NCBI GenBank assembly: GCA_938015295.1
Contig: CALLQB010000004.1
Coordinates: 62,001-126,000, forward strand
DNA length: 64,000 nt
Direction: 5' to 3'
Source: an uncultured Acidimicrobiales bacterium
GTDB lineage: Bacteria > Actinomycetota > Acidimicrobiia > Acidimicrobiales > SHLQ01
Both the position numbers and the translations under genes were made by a program. The notes under the pieces are model-generated. The model was given only the letters and a program-made list of their open reading frames with translations. It was not told the DNA's origin and did not search any database. This document shows positions 53,047 through 64,000 of this stretch, piece after piece (positions within the stretch are counted from its first letter, which is position 1; each line of letters begins with the position of its first letter).

Positions 53047-54890
53047 ATGAGCAGCAGCGACCCTTCAGCCCTTGCCCTTGGTTCGGAATTTCCGACGCCT
53101 GATCACGATGCATGGATCGAATTGGCCACCAAGGCGCTCAAAGGTGGGTCCCTTGAGAAGCTCACCTCTCGAACGCTCGACGGCATCGACATCTCGCCGT
53201 TGTACGTCGACCCAGGAACAGTGGACGGTTCGGGCCTTCCCGGCGAGGCGCCATTTACCCGCGGTTCGACAGCAGTCGGACGCACCCACCTGAGCTGGGA
53301 TATTCGCCAACTGCACAACGATCCCGATCTAGCCCGGGCCAACACCTCGGTGCTCAACGATCTCGAGCGCGGCGCAACGTCGTTGCTGCTCGACCTCGAC
53401 CGCCTCGGCGTCGAGACAAGCGGCGACCTCTCGTCGTTACTCGAAAGCGTCTTCCTCGATCTCGCTGGCGTACACCTTCGTCCGTCGGTGGCCAGCCTTC
53501 GCGGAGCCCGCGATCTTGTCGAACTCTGGTCGGCGAACGGCATCGCCCCGTCGAGCTGCCTCGGCGGACTCGGCATCGACCCCTTGGCGGTAGCTTCGCG
53601 CACCGGTTCTGTGCCGGCCGTCGACGACGTTGTAGCGGCGATGCAGCTTGGCGAGCCCTACCCGAACGTGTCCGCGCTTTGTGTCGACTCCTCGGTGTAC
53701 GCCGACGCCGGCGCTTCCGATGCACAAGAGATTGCCTACTCGCTAGCTACAGCAGTTGCGTACCTGCGAGCGCTCGACAGCGAAGGCGTCGACATCGACC
53801 GGTCGTGCTCGACCATAACGTTCACCTACTCGCTCGGCGCCGACCAATTTGCCGGTATTGGCAAGCTTCGGGCCGCTCGTAAGTGTTGGGCCCGAGTCGC
53901 CGAAGCTTCTGGCGCCTCGCCCGAAGCGTGCGGTCAGCAACAGCATGCGGTTACCGGCACATCGATGCTCACAACCCGCGACCCATGGGTCAACCTGCTG
54001 CGAGCGACCATCGCGAGCTTCGCCGCGGCAATCGGTGGGGCCCAAGCCATCACGACACAGCCCTTTGATGCAGCCATCGGCGTGAGCGATGAGTTTGCCC
54101 GGCGTATCGCCCGCAATACCCAGCTGCTCCTTCTTGAAGAGTCCAATCTGGCCCGAGTCGTCGATCCGGCTGGCGGGTCATGGTTCGTCGAAAAACTGAC
54201 CGACGACCTTTCGACGAAAGCTTGGTCGTTGTTTCAGGCAATCGAGGCAGCGGGTGGCATGGCTGCTGCGGTTACCTCAGGCCTCGTCGCCGACCAGATC
54301 GCGACCGTCGCCGACCAACGCGCGGCCCAAGTGGCTACCCGCAAACAGGGCGTTACCGGTGTAACCGAGTTCCCCAATATCGATGAAGAACAACTCCAAC
54401 GCGAACGGTGGACCACGGCCTCGCACGACGCCGGGTTGCCAGTGCGTCGCATCGCCGAGCCGTTCGAAACCTTGCGCGACGCTGCAGACGCTGCGAATCC
54501 TCGGCCGACCGTCTTTCTGGCGAACATGGGGCCGGTTGCGGCACACACCGCTCGGGCCACCTACGCACAGAACTTTTTCGAAGTCGGCGGCATCGCAGCC
54601 CCCGGCAACGACGGGTTCGAGACGCCCGCAGAGGCTGCCGAAGGATTCGCGGCAAGCGGCGCCCGCATCGCCGTGATTTGCTCGAGCGACGCGCTCTACG
54701 CAGACTTGGCGGGGCCGACTGCTGAAGCGTTGGTAGCAGCGGGTGCCGAACGGGTAGCTCTCGCCGGCCGACCAGGCGACAACGAAACGGCCTTCAGAGC
54801 AGCCGGCATCGATTCGTTTATCCACATCGGGGTCGACGTGCTCGCCGCCCTGCAGAACACGCACGAACTTCTCGGCCTCGGAGGCCCAGC

Positions 54891-54894
<4 letters not shown>
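53047..54894 (+). CDS. mutA: Methylmalonyl-CoA mutase small subunit
   Basis: 615 residues from ATG 53047. The barrel half resembles MutB without catalytic residues: [60 protein letters not shown] and [20 protein letters not shown]. The C-terminal B12-like domain has lost the DxHxxG cobalamin ligand. It pairs with MutB in the alpha-beta heterodimer. The stop overlaps mutB by 4 bp (ATGA). Confidence 0.93.
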
Positions 54895-57104
<2,210 letters not shown>

Positions 57105-57111
57105 GCCACCG

Positions 57112-58089
57112 ATGAAACTCCCCGATCTCGACGAACTCGTCGAAGGTGTTCTTGCCGGGAACCGTACTGCGCTTGGACGAGCGATCACGCTGGTCGAGAG
57201 CAGCCATCCCGACCACCTCCTGCACGCCCAAGATCTACTGGGCCGGCTCTTGCCCCACAGTGGCAACGCGCACCGTGTAGGAATCACCGGCGTGCCGGGC
57301 GTTGGGAAGAGTACCTTCATCGAGGCGCTTGGTACGAACCTAACCGGCGCTGGTCACCGGGTCGCTGTACTTGCCGTCGACCCAACAAGCACCCGCACCG
57401 GCGGCAGCATCATGGGTGACAAAACCCGCATGCCGAATCTGGCTATCGACGCTTCGGCCTTTATCCGCCCATCGCCGTCGTCGGGGGCTCTCGGCGGCGT
57501 CGCGAGATCGACCCGCGAGTCGATCGTGGTTGTTGAGGCAGCCGGATTCGATGTCGTGCTCGTCGAAACTGTCGGGGTTGGCCAGAGCGAAACCCTGGTC
57601 GCCGAGATGGTCGACTTCTTCTGCGTGTTGATGCTGGCGGGTGCTGGCGACGAGTTGCAGGGCATTAAGAAGGGTGTGCTCGAACTCGCCGACATGATTG
57701 CGGTCAATAAGGCCGACGGCGACAACGAACAAAAGGCCCGCCTTGCGGCGCGCGACTATCAAGCCGCCTTGCGTCTTACCCATCCAGCGTCGATCAACTG
57801 GACCCCGCCGGTGCTGACCTGTAGCGGTCTTTCGAACAATGGTCTCGATACCCTCTGGGAACAGATCGAACTACACCACAAACTACTTACCGAGTCTGGC
57901 GAGCTGGCCGAGCGTCGTCAGCTGCAGCAACTGGCGTGGATGTGGGCACTGGTCGACGAACAGTTGGTCACGTCGCTACGGGCCAACGCTGCGGTGAAGG
58001 CGTTGCTGCCGGGCTTAGAAGCAAAGGTGCTGGCGTCGCAAACAACGCCCACCGCCGCAGCACTCGACATTTTGCGAGCGTTCAGCTGA
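57112..58089 (+). CDS. meaB: Methylmalonyl-CoA mutase-associated GTPase MeaB
   Basis: 325 residues from ATG 57112. The P-loop is GVPGVGKST at 60-68. Further motifs are VLAVDPTSTRTGGSIMGDKT, ETVGVGQSE and NKADGDNEQ. MeaB loads and protects the adenosylcobalamin cofactor of the mutase. It closes the mutA-mutB-meaB operon. Its stop codon lies in an 8-bp tandem repeat. Confidence 0.95.
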   Translation: MKLPDLDELVEGVLAGNRTALGRAITLVESSHPDHLLHAQDLLGRLLPHSGNAHRVGITGVPGVGKSTFIEALGTNLTGAGHRVAVLAVDPTSTRTGGSIMGDKTRMPNLAIDASAFIRPSPSSGALGGVARSTRESIVVVEAAGFDVVLVETVGVGQSETLVAEMVDFFCVLMLAGAGDELQGIKKGVLELADMIAVNKADGDNEQKARLAARDYQAALRLTHPASINWTPPVLTCSGLSNNGLDTLWEQIELHHKLLTESGELAERRQLQQLAWMWALVDEQLVTSLRANAAVKALLPGLEAKVLASQTTPTAAALDILRAFS

Positions 58090-58122
58090 CCAGCTGACCA
58101 GCTGACCAGCTGACCAGTTGTC
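58083..58122. repeat. 8-bp tandem repeat CAGCTGAC x4 plus a degenerate copy
   Basis: Units at 58083, 58091, 58099 and 58107 are identical; a fifth (CAGTTGTC) differs at two bases. The array contains the meaB stop codon (TGA 58087-58089) and fills the gap to the end of the convergent LysE gene. Confidence 0.85.
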
Positions 58123-58126
58123 CCGG

Positions 58127-58708
58127 TTACGCGCTGAGCAGCGCAGTTGCCCCCAACGCGATCACAAAGAACCCGGCAGCGGTGCTCAGCTTTACGAGCA
58201 TCGAATCGTTGATCCGTTGGCCAAGTGCCGCGCTGGCTCCGGCGACGCCGTAGTGCCACATGGTGGTGGCGGCGATGAGTCCGGCACCAAAGATCAGCTG
58301 TTCGACCCGGTCGCTTGGAAGCGCTGTCGTGGCAAGACCGGCCCATACCGCAATGGTCGACGGGTTGGCGAGCGTTGCGGCAAAGAGGGTGCGGCCTGGT
58401 CGGCGGATCGTGCTCACCACCGCCAACGCGGTGCGAGCCTTTGCGACAAGACCAACGCCAACCGCGATGAGGCTTGTGCCGAGCACGATGCGAACTGCCG
58501 CGACGATGTTGTCGGGAAGCGTCAGGAGTGCACTTGCGCCGACCAACATCGCGACGACGATCAGCACGTCGGCCGCAATGACGCCGCTCGCTGCCGATGC
58601 GGCTGGTCGACGACCGTTGGTCGTGCCGATACCGATCAGCGCCAAGGAGATGGGACCGACCGGGGCGACAAGGGCGAGGCCGGTGAGGAAGCCAAGAGCA
58701 AGAATCAT
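58127..58708 (-). CDS. LysE/RhtB family exporter
   Basis: 193 residues from ATG 58708. Six hydrophobic segments fit the family; the N-terminal signature is LALGFLTGLALVAPVGPISL followed by ALIGIGTTNGRRPAASAASG. Members export amino acids such as lysine, arginine or homoserine. It is divergent from an Lrp/AsnC regulator, a common regulator-target pair. Confidence 0.88.
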   Translation of the reverse strand: MILALGFLTGLALVAPVGPISLALIGIGTTNGRRPAASAASGVIAADVLIVVAMLVGASALLTLPDNIVAAVRIVLGTSLIAVGVGLVAKARTALAVVSTIRRPGRTLFAATLANPSTIAVWAGLATTALPSDRVEQLIFGAGLIAATTMWHYGVAGASAALGQRINDSMLVKLSTAAGFFVIALGATALLSA

Positions 58709-58732
58709 AGACTCACTATGAACGGTAATGCT

Positions 58733-58755
58733 CCGCATGTGGCACGGAAATGCGG
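58733..58755. promoter_or_regulatory. Inverted repeat in the LysE/Lrp divergent region
   Basis: CCGCAT and ATGCGG are separated by 11 bp. AT-rich TTGATATACGTGTAATATAC follows just before the Lrp start. It may be an Lrp-type binding site; the match is short. Confidence 0.4.
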
Positions 58756-58790
58756 TCCTACATTGTTTGATATACGTGTAATATACGGCT

Positions 58791-59249
58791 ATGGATAGAA
58801 TCGACCGTGATATTCTCGGTGCACTGGTTGTCGATGGTCGTCTGTCGGTGAAAGTGTTGGCCGAACGAATAGGGCTCGGTGCCTCGGCCACGGGCGACCG
58901 GCTGCGCAAACTTGAGACGGCAGGTGTCATCAAGGGATACACCGTGCAGATCGATGCCGTGGCTGCTGGCGCCACCATCGACGCCCTCATCGATGTCCAA
59001 CTCGAACCCGGCGCCGGATTTGCCACCATCGATGAGGAGATCGCCGGCGTGGCCGAGATTGTCGACGCCGTGCACCTCACCGGAACCTACGACTACCAGC
59101 TGCGGGTGCAGTGCACCGCCATTGCCGACTTGGAACGGGTCATCACGTATTTGAAGGAGGGTCTGGGCGTGCGATCAACCCAGACCCGCATCGTGCTTCG
59201 CAACGCCGTTGGTATGCCACGCCAGCTAATCCCGGCGGAGTCGCAGTGA
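58791..59249 (+). CDS. Lrp/AsnC family transcriptional regulator
   Basis: 152 residues from ATG 58791. The winged HTH is DRIDRDILGALVVDGRLSVK and LGASATGDRLRKLETAGVIK. The RAM effector domain follows (VDAVHLTGTYDYQLRVQCTA). Such regulators respond to amino acids. It probably controls the divergent LysE exporter. Confidence 0.93.
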   Translation: MDRIDRDILGALVVDGRLSVKVLAERIGLGASATGDRLRKLETAGVIKGYTVQIDAVAAGATIDALIDVQLEPGAGFATIDEEIAGVAEIVDAVHLTGTYDYQLRVQCTAIADLERVITYLKEGLGVRSTQTRIVLRNAVGMPRQLIPAESQ

Positions 59250-59261
59250 CAGGCTGGTCGT

Positions 59262-61787
59262 TCAGTCTGCTCGCAAGACATCGAGGATGTCGGCCTTCGA
59301 GGCGTTGCGCGCTGGCAGCCAACTCGCCGCCGCCCCGCCAAGCAGACCCGCGACGATAATGAGGAGACCGGTTGCAATGTCGGTCTGTGCAGAGTTGATC
59401 TGACCCTCTGACAACGCCCGAAAGAATGCCGTTGCCGCGACCCAAGCCAAACCGAGGCCCGAGACAACCCCGACCAAGGCCAAGATGGTGAACTCAGAGA
59501 TCAGCGACCAAAAGATCTGCCGACTCGATGCCCCTGCGGCGCGGATTGCCGCAATCTCTCCCAACCGTTCAGAGATAGCCAACGACACCGTGTTCGCGAT
59601 GCCGACCAGGGCGATGATGACCGCCACAGCGAGTAGTGCGTAGACCAACGCCAAAATGGTGTCGAGATTTGAGCTCAGACTGCTGATGTAGTCGTCGAGC
59701 GTCAAGACATCAATAGTTGGCAAACCAACTGCCTGGGTCAATGCGGCCTCATCGGCATCGCCGAGGATGTAGGCCACAGTCGCTGGCGAGTTGTATCCCA
59801 GGGCGGTGCCGAGATCCAGGCTGCCGATGATCGCTGGCTGCGGGGCGCCAGGCAACGTCGTCTCCACAATGGCCGCGACCTCAAGCTCGATCGAACCGGC
59901 GATGGCAGTGACCTCGAGCGTGTCTCCGACCGCGAGCGTCATGCTGTCGGACAGAGCCTGATCAACCACCACCAACGTGCCAGCCACGTCGTCGAGCGAG
60001 CCGTCGTTCACCGTGAAGTCGTACGCAGCGCGAAGCGCCTCGACTTCGGTGACGGCGACGCCAAGCGATCCGCCGCCCGGCCCAACTCGTTCGACCTCGA
60101 GGGCATTGGTAGAAGTAACCGACGTGAGATAGAGCGGCACAACTTCGTCGACGCCGTCAGAGGATCGCAGAGCGGACAAGGTTTGGTCATTGAGGGCGGG
60201 TTCTGGTTGGCTCCCAATGCCTTGCACGACGTAGTCGACCCGTAGAGCATCGGCCGAGTCGCCAGCGATGAACTGGCCGATGGTCGCCGCCATCAAGGTA
60301 AAGAAGCCGATGAGGCTGACGCCGATCATCAGAGCACTTGCAGCAGCCGAGGTCCGGCCAGCATTTCGCTCGAGGTTTCTGCTGGCCACCGTGCCGGTGG
60401 GGCCAGCCCGGGCGAGCAAGGGACGGACGAGACGAGCCGCGATCCGGATCATGGTGTCGGCCCCGAGGTAGAGCGCGAGGAACGCGCCACCGATGCCGAT
60501 GCCCGTCACCAAGATGTCGGTCTGAACCATGCCATAGACGAGACACGCTGCACCGATCGCCAGAGCGGCCGCCCCGGCCATGAGGCGTTTTCGGCTCGCT
60601 GAAGGAGGCTCCAATTCGGCTGACCTGAGTGCTTCGATTGGTGCTACTTCTGTGGCTTTCCAGGCCGGCCAAACCGCAGCCACCACCGTGACGCCGACGC
60701 CAACCAACACGCCGATGGCGATAGCGATGGTCGAGATCGCGTTCGATCGCTCGATGCTCAGACCCAAAATGTCGAGGAACCAGCCCAAGACGTTGACCCC
60801 GAGGAGGCCGACCACCACGCCGACCGCGGTTCCGGCGAGGCCGAGAAATAGTGCTTCGAGTACCACCTGAGCCATCAGCTGTCGTCGGGTGGTGCCAACC
60901 AAACGAAGGAGCGCAAGCTCCTCGGTGCGCTGCGCCAGCGAAACGGTGAAGGTGTTGGTGACGATGACCATGCCGACCACCACAGCGATGACCGCAAAAA
61001 CCGTGAGGAAGGTGCTGAAGAAGCCAGTGAAGCTGTTGAGCAGGTCGATTTGTTCCGCGATCCAATCCGACCCCGAAAGGACTTCGGCGTTGGGGGTAAG
61101 TTCAGCAATGCCTTCGACCGTCGCGGTTTCGGTCCCGTCGGCGACCAGGACGTACGAAAAGCCTTGGGTGGGGACGAAGACGGGGTCATCTTGGTCGAGG
61201 AGCAGCGTCGATGTGTACGGATCGTTGTCGGCTCCGCCGAACGTCGCGATGCCGACCAATTCGGCCTCTTGTAACCCGTTGTCGGTGACGTAGCGAATGA
61301 TCGAGCCGATTTCGAGTCCTGCAGCATCAGCTGTGGTCGAATCGATCGCTGCCTCGCCGGGGCCTGCCGGAGCCGCGCCGGTCGAGATTTCATAGCCGTT
61401 GAGCGGCGAATCGCCGAGCCACGGCTCGGCTACGTTCGACGAGGCTTGGTCCTGACCGGCGGCGTTGCCTCCCGGATCAAGGATCTGGGCGTACGACGAC
61501 GTGAAGCCGACGGCCTCGAAGCCTGCGTTTGTCAGCGCATCAACGACGCTCGGAGCGACCGGTGCCTTGATGCCAGCGACCGGTCCATCGCCGGCCGTGA
61601 TCGACGGACCCTGCACCACGACGTCGACACCTTCGTACGCGTCGTTCAACGGCTGGCCGACATCGGCGATCGACGTGGTGAGCAGCAACGTCGACACGAT
61701 AAACGCTACCGACAGTGCGATGGCGATAATGGTCAACGAGTACCGACTGCGTTTGAACCATGCGAGCTTGAAGGTGCGGCGGATCAA
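59262..61787 (-). CDS. MacB/FtsX-like ABC transporter permease
   Basis: 841 residues from TTG 61787, two bases from the ATPase stop. The N-terminal helix LTIIAIALSVAFIVSTLLLT is followed by a large extracytoplasmic domain and the first FtsX domain (FLTVFAVIAVVVGMVIVTNT, LALLRLVGTTRRQLMAQVVL). A second extracytoplasmic part leads to the second FtsX domain (ALLAVAVIIALVGIANTVSL, IAAIRAAGASSRQIFWSLIS). It works with the upstream ATPase as an exporter or mechanotransmitter. Confidence 0.92.
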   Translation of the reverse strand: MIRRTFKLAWFKRSRYSLTIIAIALSVAFIVSTLLLTTSIADVGQPLNDAYEGVDVVVQGPSITAGDGPVAGIKAPVAPSVVDALTNAGFEAVGFTSSYAQILDPGGNAAGQDQASSNVAEPWLGDSPLNGYEISTGAAPAGPGEAAIDSTTADAAGLEIGSIIRYVTDNGLQEAELVGIATFGGADNDPYTSTLLLDQDDPVFVPTQGFSYVLVADGTETATVEGIAELTPNAEVLSGSDWIAEQIDLLNSFTGFFSTFLTVFAVIAVVVGMVIVTNTFTVSLAQRTEELALLRLVGTTRRQLMAQVVLEALFLGLAGTAVGVVVGLLGVNVLGWFLDILGLSIERSNAISTIAIAIGVLVGVGVTVVAAVWPAWKATEVAPIEALRSAELEPPSASRKRLMAGAAALAIGAACLVYGMVQTDILVTGIGIGGAFLALYLGADTMIRIAARLVRPLLARAGPTGTVASRNLERNAGRTSAAASALMIGVSLIGFFTLMAATIGQFIAGDSADALRVDYVVQGIGSQPEPALNDQTLSALRSSDGVDEVVPLYLTSVTSTNALEVERVGPGGGSLGVAVTEVEALRAAYDFTVNDGSLDDVAGTLVVVDQALSDSMTLAVGDTLEVTAIAGSIELEVAAIVETTLPGAPQPAIIGSLDLGTALGYNSPATVAYILGDADEAALTQAVGLPTIDVLTLDDYISSLSSNLDTILALVYALLAVAVIIALVGIANTVSLAISERLGEIAAIRAAGASSRQIFWSLISEFTILALVGVVSGLGLAWVAATAFFRALSEGQINSAQTDIATGLLIIVAGLLGGAAASWLPARNASKADILDVLRAD

Positions 61788-61788
61788 C

Positions 61789-62571
61789 TCAGCTCAACTC
61801 GCGGATTTTGTTGAGCACGTCGTCGACAGTCGGCTGTTGCGCCTCGCCGACTAGGCGGCCGTCCTGGACGTACACCACTCGATCACAATGGCTGGCAGCG
61901 ACAGCGTCGTGTGTCACCATGACAATGGTCTGGCCCAACTCGTCGACCGCTTGGCGCAGGTAGGTCAAGAGTTCGCCGGACGTCTTCGAATCGAGCGCAC
62001 CTGTAGGTTCGTCGGCGAAGATCACATCAGGGCGGGGAATCATCGCCCTCGCAACAGCGACTCGCTGGCGTTGACCGCCCGAAAGTTGACTCGGGCGATT
62101 CTCCAAGCGATTCGCAATGCCGAGCACCTCGGCCAATTCGGCCAGAAAATCTTCGTCGACCTCGGCCCCCGAATCGAGATCGACCGGGAGGGTGATGTTC
62201 TCGTGGGCACTCAGGGCTGGGACGAGGTGAAACGATTGGAAGATAAAGCCCAACTTTGATCGTCGAAGGACCGACAACTCTTGGTCCGACAGCGTTGAGA
62301 CATCGACGTCGCCAACGAACGCTTGGCCCGAACTCAAACGGTCAAGGCCCGATTGGCAGTACATCAAGGTCGACTTGCCCGACCCCGAGGGGCCCATAAC
62401 CGCGGTGAACTGGCCACGACGAAAGCCGATTGTCACGTCGTCGAGTGCTCTGACCACCGCGTCGCCTTCGCCGAAGACCTTTGATGCGCCGACAAGGCTG
62501 GCGACATGCTCGCTCGTAGCGCCGCTGCTCGGTGTCTCGGTCTCTACCTTTCGCGACCCTGCACTCGACAT
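61789..62571 (-). CDS. ABC transporter ATP-binding protein, MacB/LolD type
   Basis: 260 residues from ATG 62571. Walker A GPSGSGKST, Q-loop KLGFIFQSFHLVPALS, signature LSGGQRQRVAVARAM, Walker B VIFADEPTGALD and H-loop MVTHD. It is unusual in reading LMYCQSGLD just after Walker A. A 28-residue Ser/Thr-rich tail precedes the domain. It powers the downstream FtsX-like permease. Confidence 0.93.
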   Translation of the reverse strand: MSSAGSRKVETETPSSGATSEHVASLVGASKVFGEGDAVVRALDDVTIGFRRGQFTAVMGPSGSGKSTLMYCQSGLDRLSSGQAFVGDVDVSTLSDQELSVLRRSKLGFIFQSFHLVPALSAHENITLPVDLDSGAEVDEDFLAELAEVLGIANRLENRPSQLSGGQRQRVAVARAMIPRPDVIFADEPTGALDSKTSGELLTYLRQAVDELGQTIVMVTHDAVAASHCDRVVYVQDGRLVGEAQQPTVDDVLNKIRELS

Positions 62572-62844
62572 GATGCCCCTTTTCCCCGCCGTTGTCAGCC
62601 ATGCCTAGCTCACCGGGTCTGTGCACTCAAACTTTTCGTGGCGGTCTGTCGTTCCTGGACCTCAAGTAGTCCGGTTTTGACCATCAGTTTCCGAATTGTT
62701 GGGCAGGAGCAAGCCGCTGTGTGGCCACGTTTCGACCCTTTACCGAAGCTTGATGTTTGTCGCGTCAAAGCGTTGATGTTGGGTTGCTCTACTGAGAGAC
62801 ATCCCCCAATACCAACCGGCGTAGAGCTGGTGAAAGGAAATTGC
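62572..62844. other. Intergenic region before the SHOCT gene
   Basis: 273 bp between the divergent starts of the ABC ATPase and the SHOCT protein. The last 50 bp contain an AAAGGAA ribosome site before ATG 62845. No RNA gene or strong promoter consensus is visible. Confidence 0.4.
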
Positions 62845-63168
62845 ATGCTGTTAGCAGCAACCGAAATTGCATCACATGGCGGTCGTTCCGGCGGCCGTCC
62901 TGGTCCGTTCTTGTTTCTCCTTATCCTCGGCCTCTTCGGGCTCTTTTTGATTCGTCGGAAAGCGCATCGCGAAGGCGGCAGACATGGTGGAGCGAGTCCG
63001 ATGGAACACCTTCAGCGGCGATTCGTCAGCGGTGAGATCGACCAAGCCGAATTCGAACACCGCCGAGGGGTACTGCGAGCCGACAAAAACATTCCGCCGG
63101 CTCCTGCGACCATGGCACCGCCCGTGCGAAAGCCGGTCGACGACTCGCCACCCGAAGACGAGAGCTAG
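62845..63168 (+). CDS. SHOCT-domain small membrane protein
   Basis: 107 residues from ATG 62845 with AAAGGAA upstream. PFLFLLILGLFGLFLIRR is a single membrane helix. The SHOCT motif MEHLQRRFVSGEIDQAEFEH lies in the middle. The tail is Pro-rich. SHOCT segments are short oligomerisation-type domains of unclear role. It is 70 bp upstream of the response regulator. Confidence 0.8.
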   Translation: MLLAATEIASHGGRSGGRPGPFLFLLILGLFGLFLIRRKAHREGGRHGGASPMEHLQRRFVSGEIDQAEFEHRRGVLRADKNIPPAPATMAPPVRKPVDDSPPEDES

Positions 63169-63238
63169 TCGGTCGTTATCCTGCCGGCCACTGGCTCCCG
63201 CCGCCGGTGGCCGGCACCATACCCCCTAGGATTTTCTT

Positions 63239-63946
63239 ATGAGTCAGCGCATTGTTGTAGTCGACGACGAAGAACCCATTCGCGAACTCGTGTCGTCATA
63301 CCTGCGTGACGAGGGATTCGATGTCGAACAGCTGGTCAGTGGAAACGAGCTGGTGGCGCGGGTCGATCGGAAGCCCGACATCGACTTGATTGTCCTCGAT
63401 GTACGTATGCCAGGCCTTAACGGCATCGACGCTTTGCGCGAGCTGCGAGCAAAGTCACAAACGTATGTGATCTTGCTTACAGCCGCGGCCGAAGAAACCG
63501 ATCGACTCATCGGCCTCTCCGTCGGCGCCGATGACTATGTCACGAAGCCGTTCTCGCCGCGAGAGCTGGTCGCTCGAGTGAAAGCGGTGTTGCGCAGGTC
63601 TCGACCCGTCACCGCTGACCACGTCGCGCAACCTCTGCTTTTCGCGGGAATGACGGTGTATCCCGACCAGCACATTGTCGAGGTTGACGGCGAGGTGGTC
63701 GAGCTGTCGGCGCTGCAGTTCAACTTGTTGCTCACGATGGCCGAGAGCCCTGGTCGGGTGTTTGCCCGTCACCAATTGATCGACCGGGTGTGGGGTGACG
63801 ACTTCTTCGGCGAGGCACGAATTGTCGACGTTCATGTCGGCAACTTGCGAAAGGCCATCGGCGACTCCGCTTCAGAGCCGAGGTTTATCTCGACGATCCG
63901 TGGCGTCGGTTACAAATTCTCTGCGCCCGCTGGTGGTAGCACGTGA
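63239..63946 (+). CDS. OmpR-family response regulator
   Basis: 235 residues from ATG 63239. The receiver has phosphoacceptor D54 (IVLDVRMPGLNG), acidic DDEE near the start and K104 in DDYVTKPF. The winged-helix DNA-binding domain follows (LSALQFNLLLTMAESPGRVF, DVHVGNLRKAIG, ISTIRGVGYKF). It overlaps the next gene by 4 bp (GTGA), a two-component pair. The downstream gene is cut off by the window. Confidence 0.95.
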   Translation: MSQRIVVVDDEEPIRELVSSYLRDEGFDVEQLVSGNELVARVDRKPDIDLIVLDVRMPGLNGIDALRELRAKSQTYVILLTAAAEETDRLIGLSVGADDYVTKPFSPRELVARVKAVLRRSRPVTADHVAQPLLFAGMTVYPDQHIVEVDGEVVELSALQFNLLLTMAESPGRVFARHQLIDRVWGDDFFGEARIVDVHVGNLRKAIGDSASEPRFISTIRGVGYKFSAPAGGST

Positions 63947-64000
63947 AGACGTTACGCCAGAGCCTGTTTCGGTCGCATCTTGCAGTGATGGTCATTGCCC
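63943..64000 (+). CDS. Sensor histidine kinase (start only)
   Basis: GTG 63943 overlaps the regulator stop as GTGA. The 19 visible residues (MKTLRQSLFRSHLAVMVIA) have a basic start and the beginning of a membrane helix, as in histidine kinases. The rest is beyond the window, so the identity rests on position. Confidence 0.7.
   Translation, partial: MKTLRQSLFRSHLAVMVIA

Noticed and set aside
62610-62846. 78-codon open frame on the minus strand in the gap before the SHOCT gene
   Set aside because: It has no recognisable domain and no ribosome site, and overlaps the promoter region of the SHOCT gene; probably a chance frame.

Overview
The window is high-GC bacterial DNA (roughly 60 percent G+C by eye) packed with about 59 protein genes on both strands. 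I see no rRNA, tRNA, CRISPR array, insertion sequence or prophage. It looks like a chromosomal segment of a high-GC actinobacterium-like organism. The evidence is three luciferase-like F420-type oxidoreductases, a mycothiol-dependent maleylpyruvate isomerase family protein, a DUF3039 protein and a nickel superoxide dismutase paired with its maturation protease. The gene mix (methylmalonyl-CoA mutase, Dpp transporter, DMGDH-like enzyme) suggests an aerobic heterotroph. Acidimicrobiia (Ilumatobacter-like) is my best guess, but that is inference from gene content only.

Left part (1-18100): a pentapeptide-repeat membrane protein cut by the window edge; an LLM oxidoreductase with an enoyl-CoA hydratase; an OsmC protein; an alkylation-repair pair (Ada-AlkA fusion plus Ogt); an NYN-domain protein and a second LLM enzyme; a large two-gene AddA/AddB recombination nuclease operon closed by a clear terminator; DUF3039 and an unknown duplicated-domain protein; a further AlkA-like glycosylase; an orphan HD protein resembling the C-terminal half of CCA-adding enzymes, with inverted repeats in its divergent promoter region. 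Middle part (18200-38000): a D-aminoacylase divergent from a complete five-gene Dpp-type ABC importer; YaaA; a thiolase; two secreted proteins; MPI-family and VOC proteins; a DMGDH-like FAD/GcvT enzyme; a PhnZ/TmpB-like HD oxygenase candidate; PrmA; and an ECF sigma factor overlapping a Thr/Pro-rich membrane protein.

Right part (38100-64000): an amidohydrolase, alpha/beta hydrolase and Rieske oxygenase group; guanine deaminase; LMW phosphatase; an oxidative pentose phosphate operon gnd-zwf-pgl; a molybdopterin oxidoreductase; the NiSOD gene and its divergent maturation protease; a third LLM enzyme; the tightly overlapped mutA-mutB-meaB methylmalonyl-CoA mutase operon; a LysE exporter divergent from an Lrp regulator; a MacB/FtsX-like ABC exporter; a SHOCT protein; and an OmpR regulator overlapping the start of a sensor kinase at the window end.

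The most unusual non-coding structure lies at convergent gene ends. A 45-bp REP-like palindromic element occurs twice in opposite orientation with one mismatch, and two other convergent junctions are filled by short tandem repeats (14 bp and 8 bp) that include the stop codon of one gene. The region between the NiSOD gene and its protease carries a perfect 21-bp tandem duplication and a perfect 12-bp palindrome. No wholly new system is demonstrated. The best leads are the HD oxygenase/DMGDH neighbourhood, the ECF/Thr-rich membrane pair, the AddB with a missing iron-sulfur cysteine, and the repeat elements.
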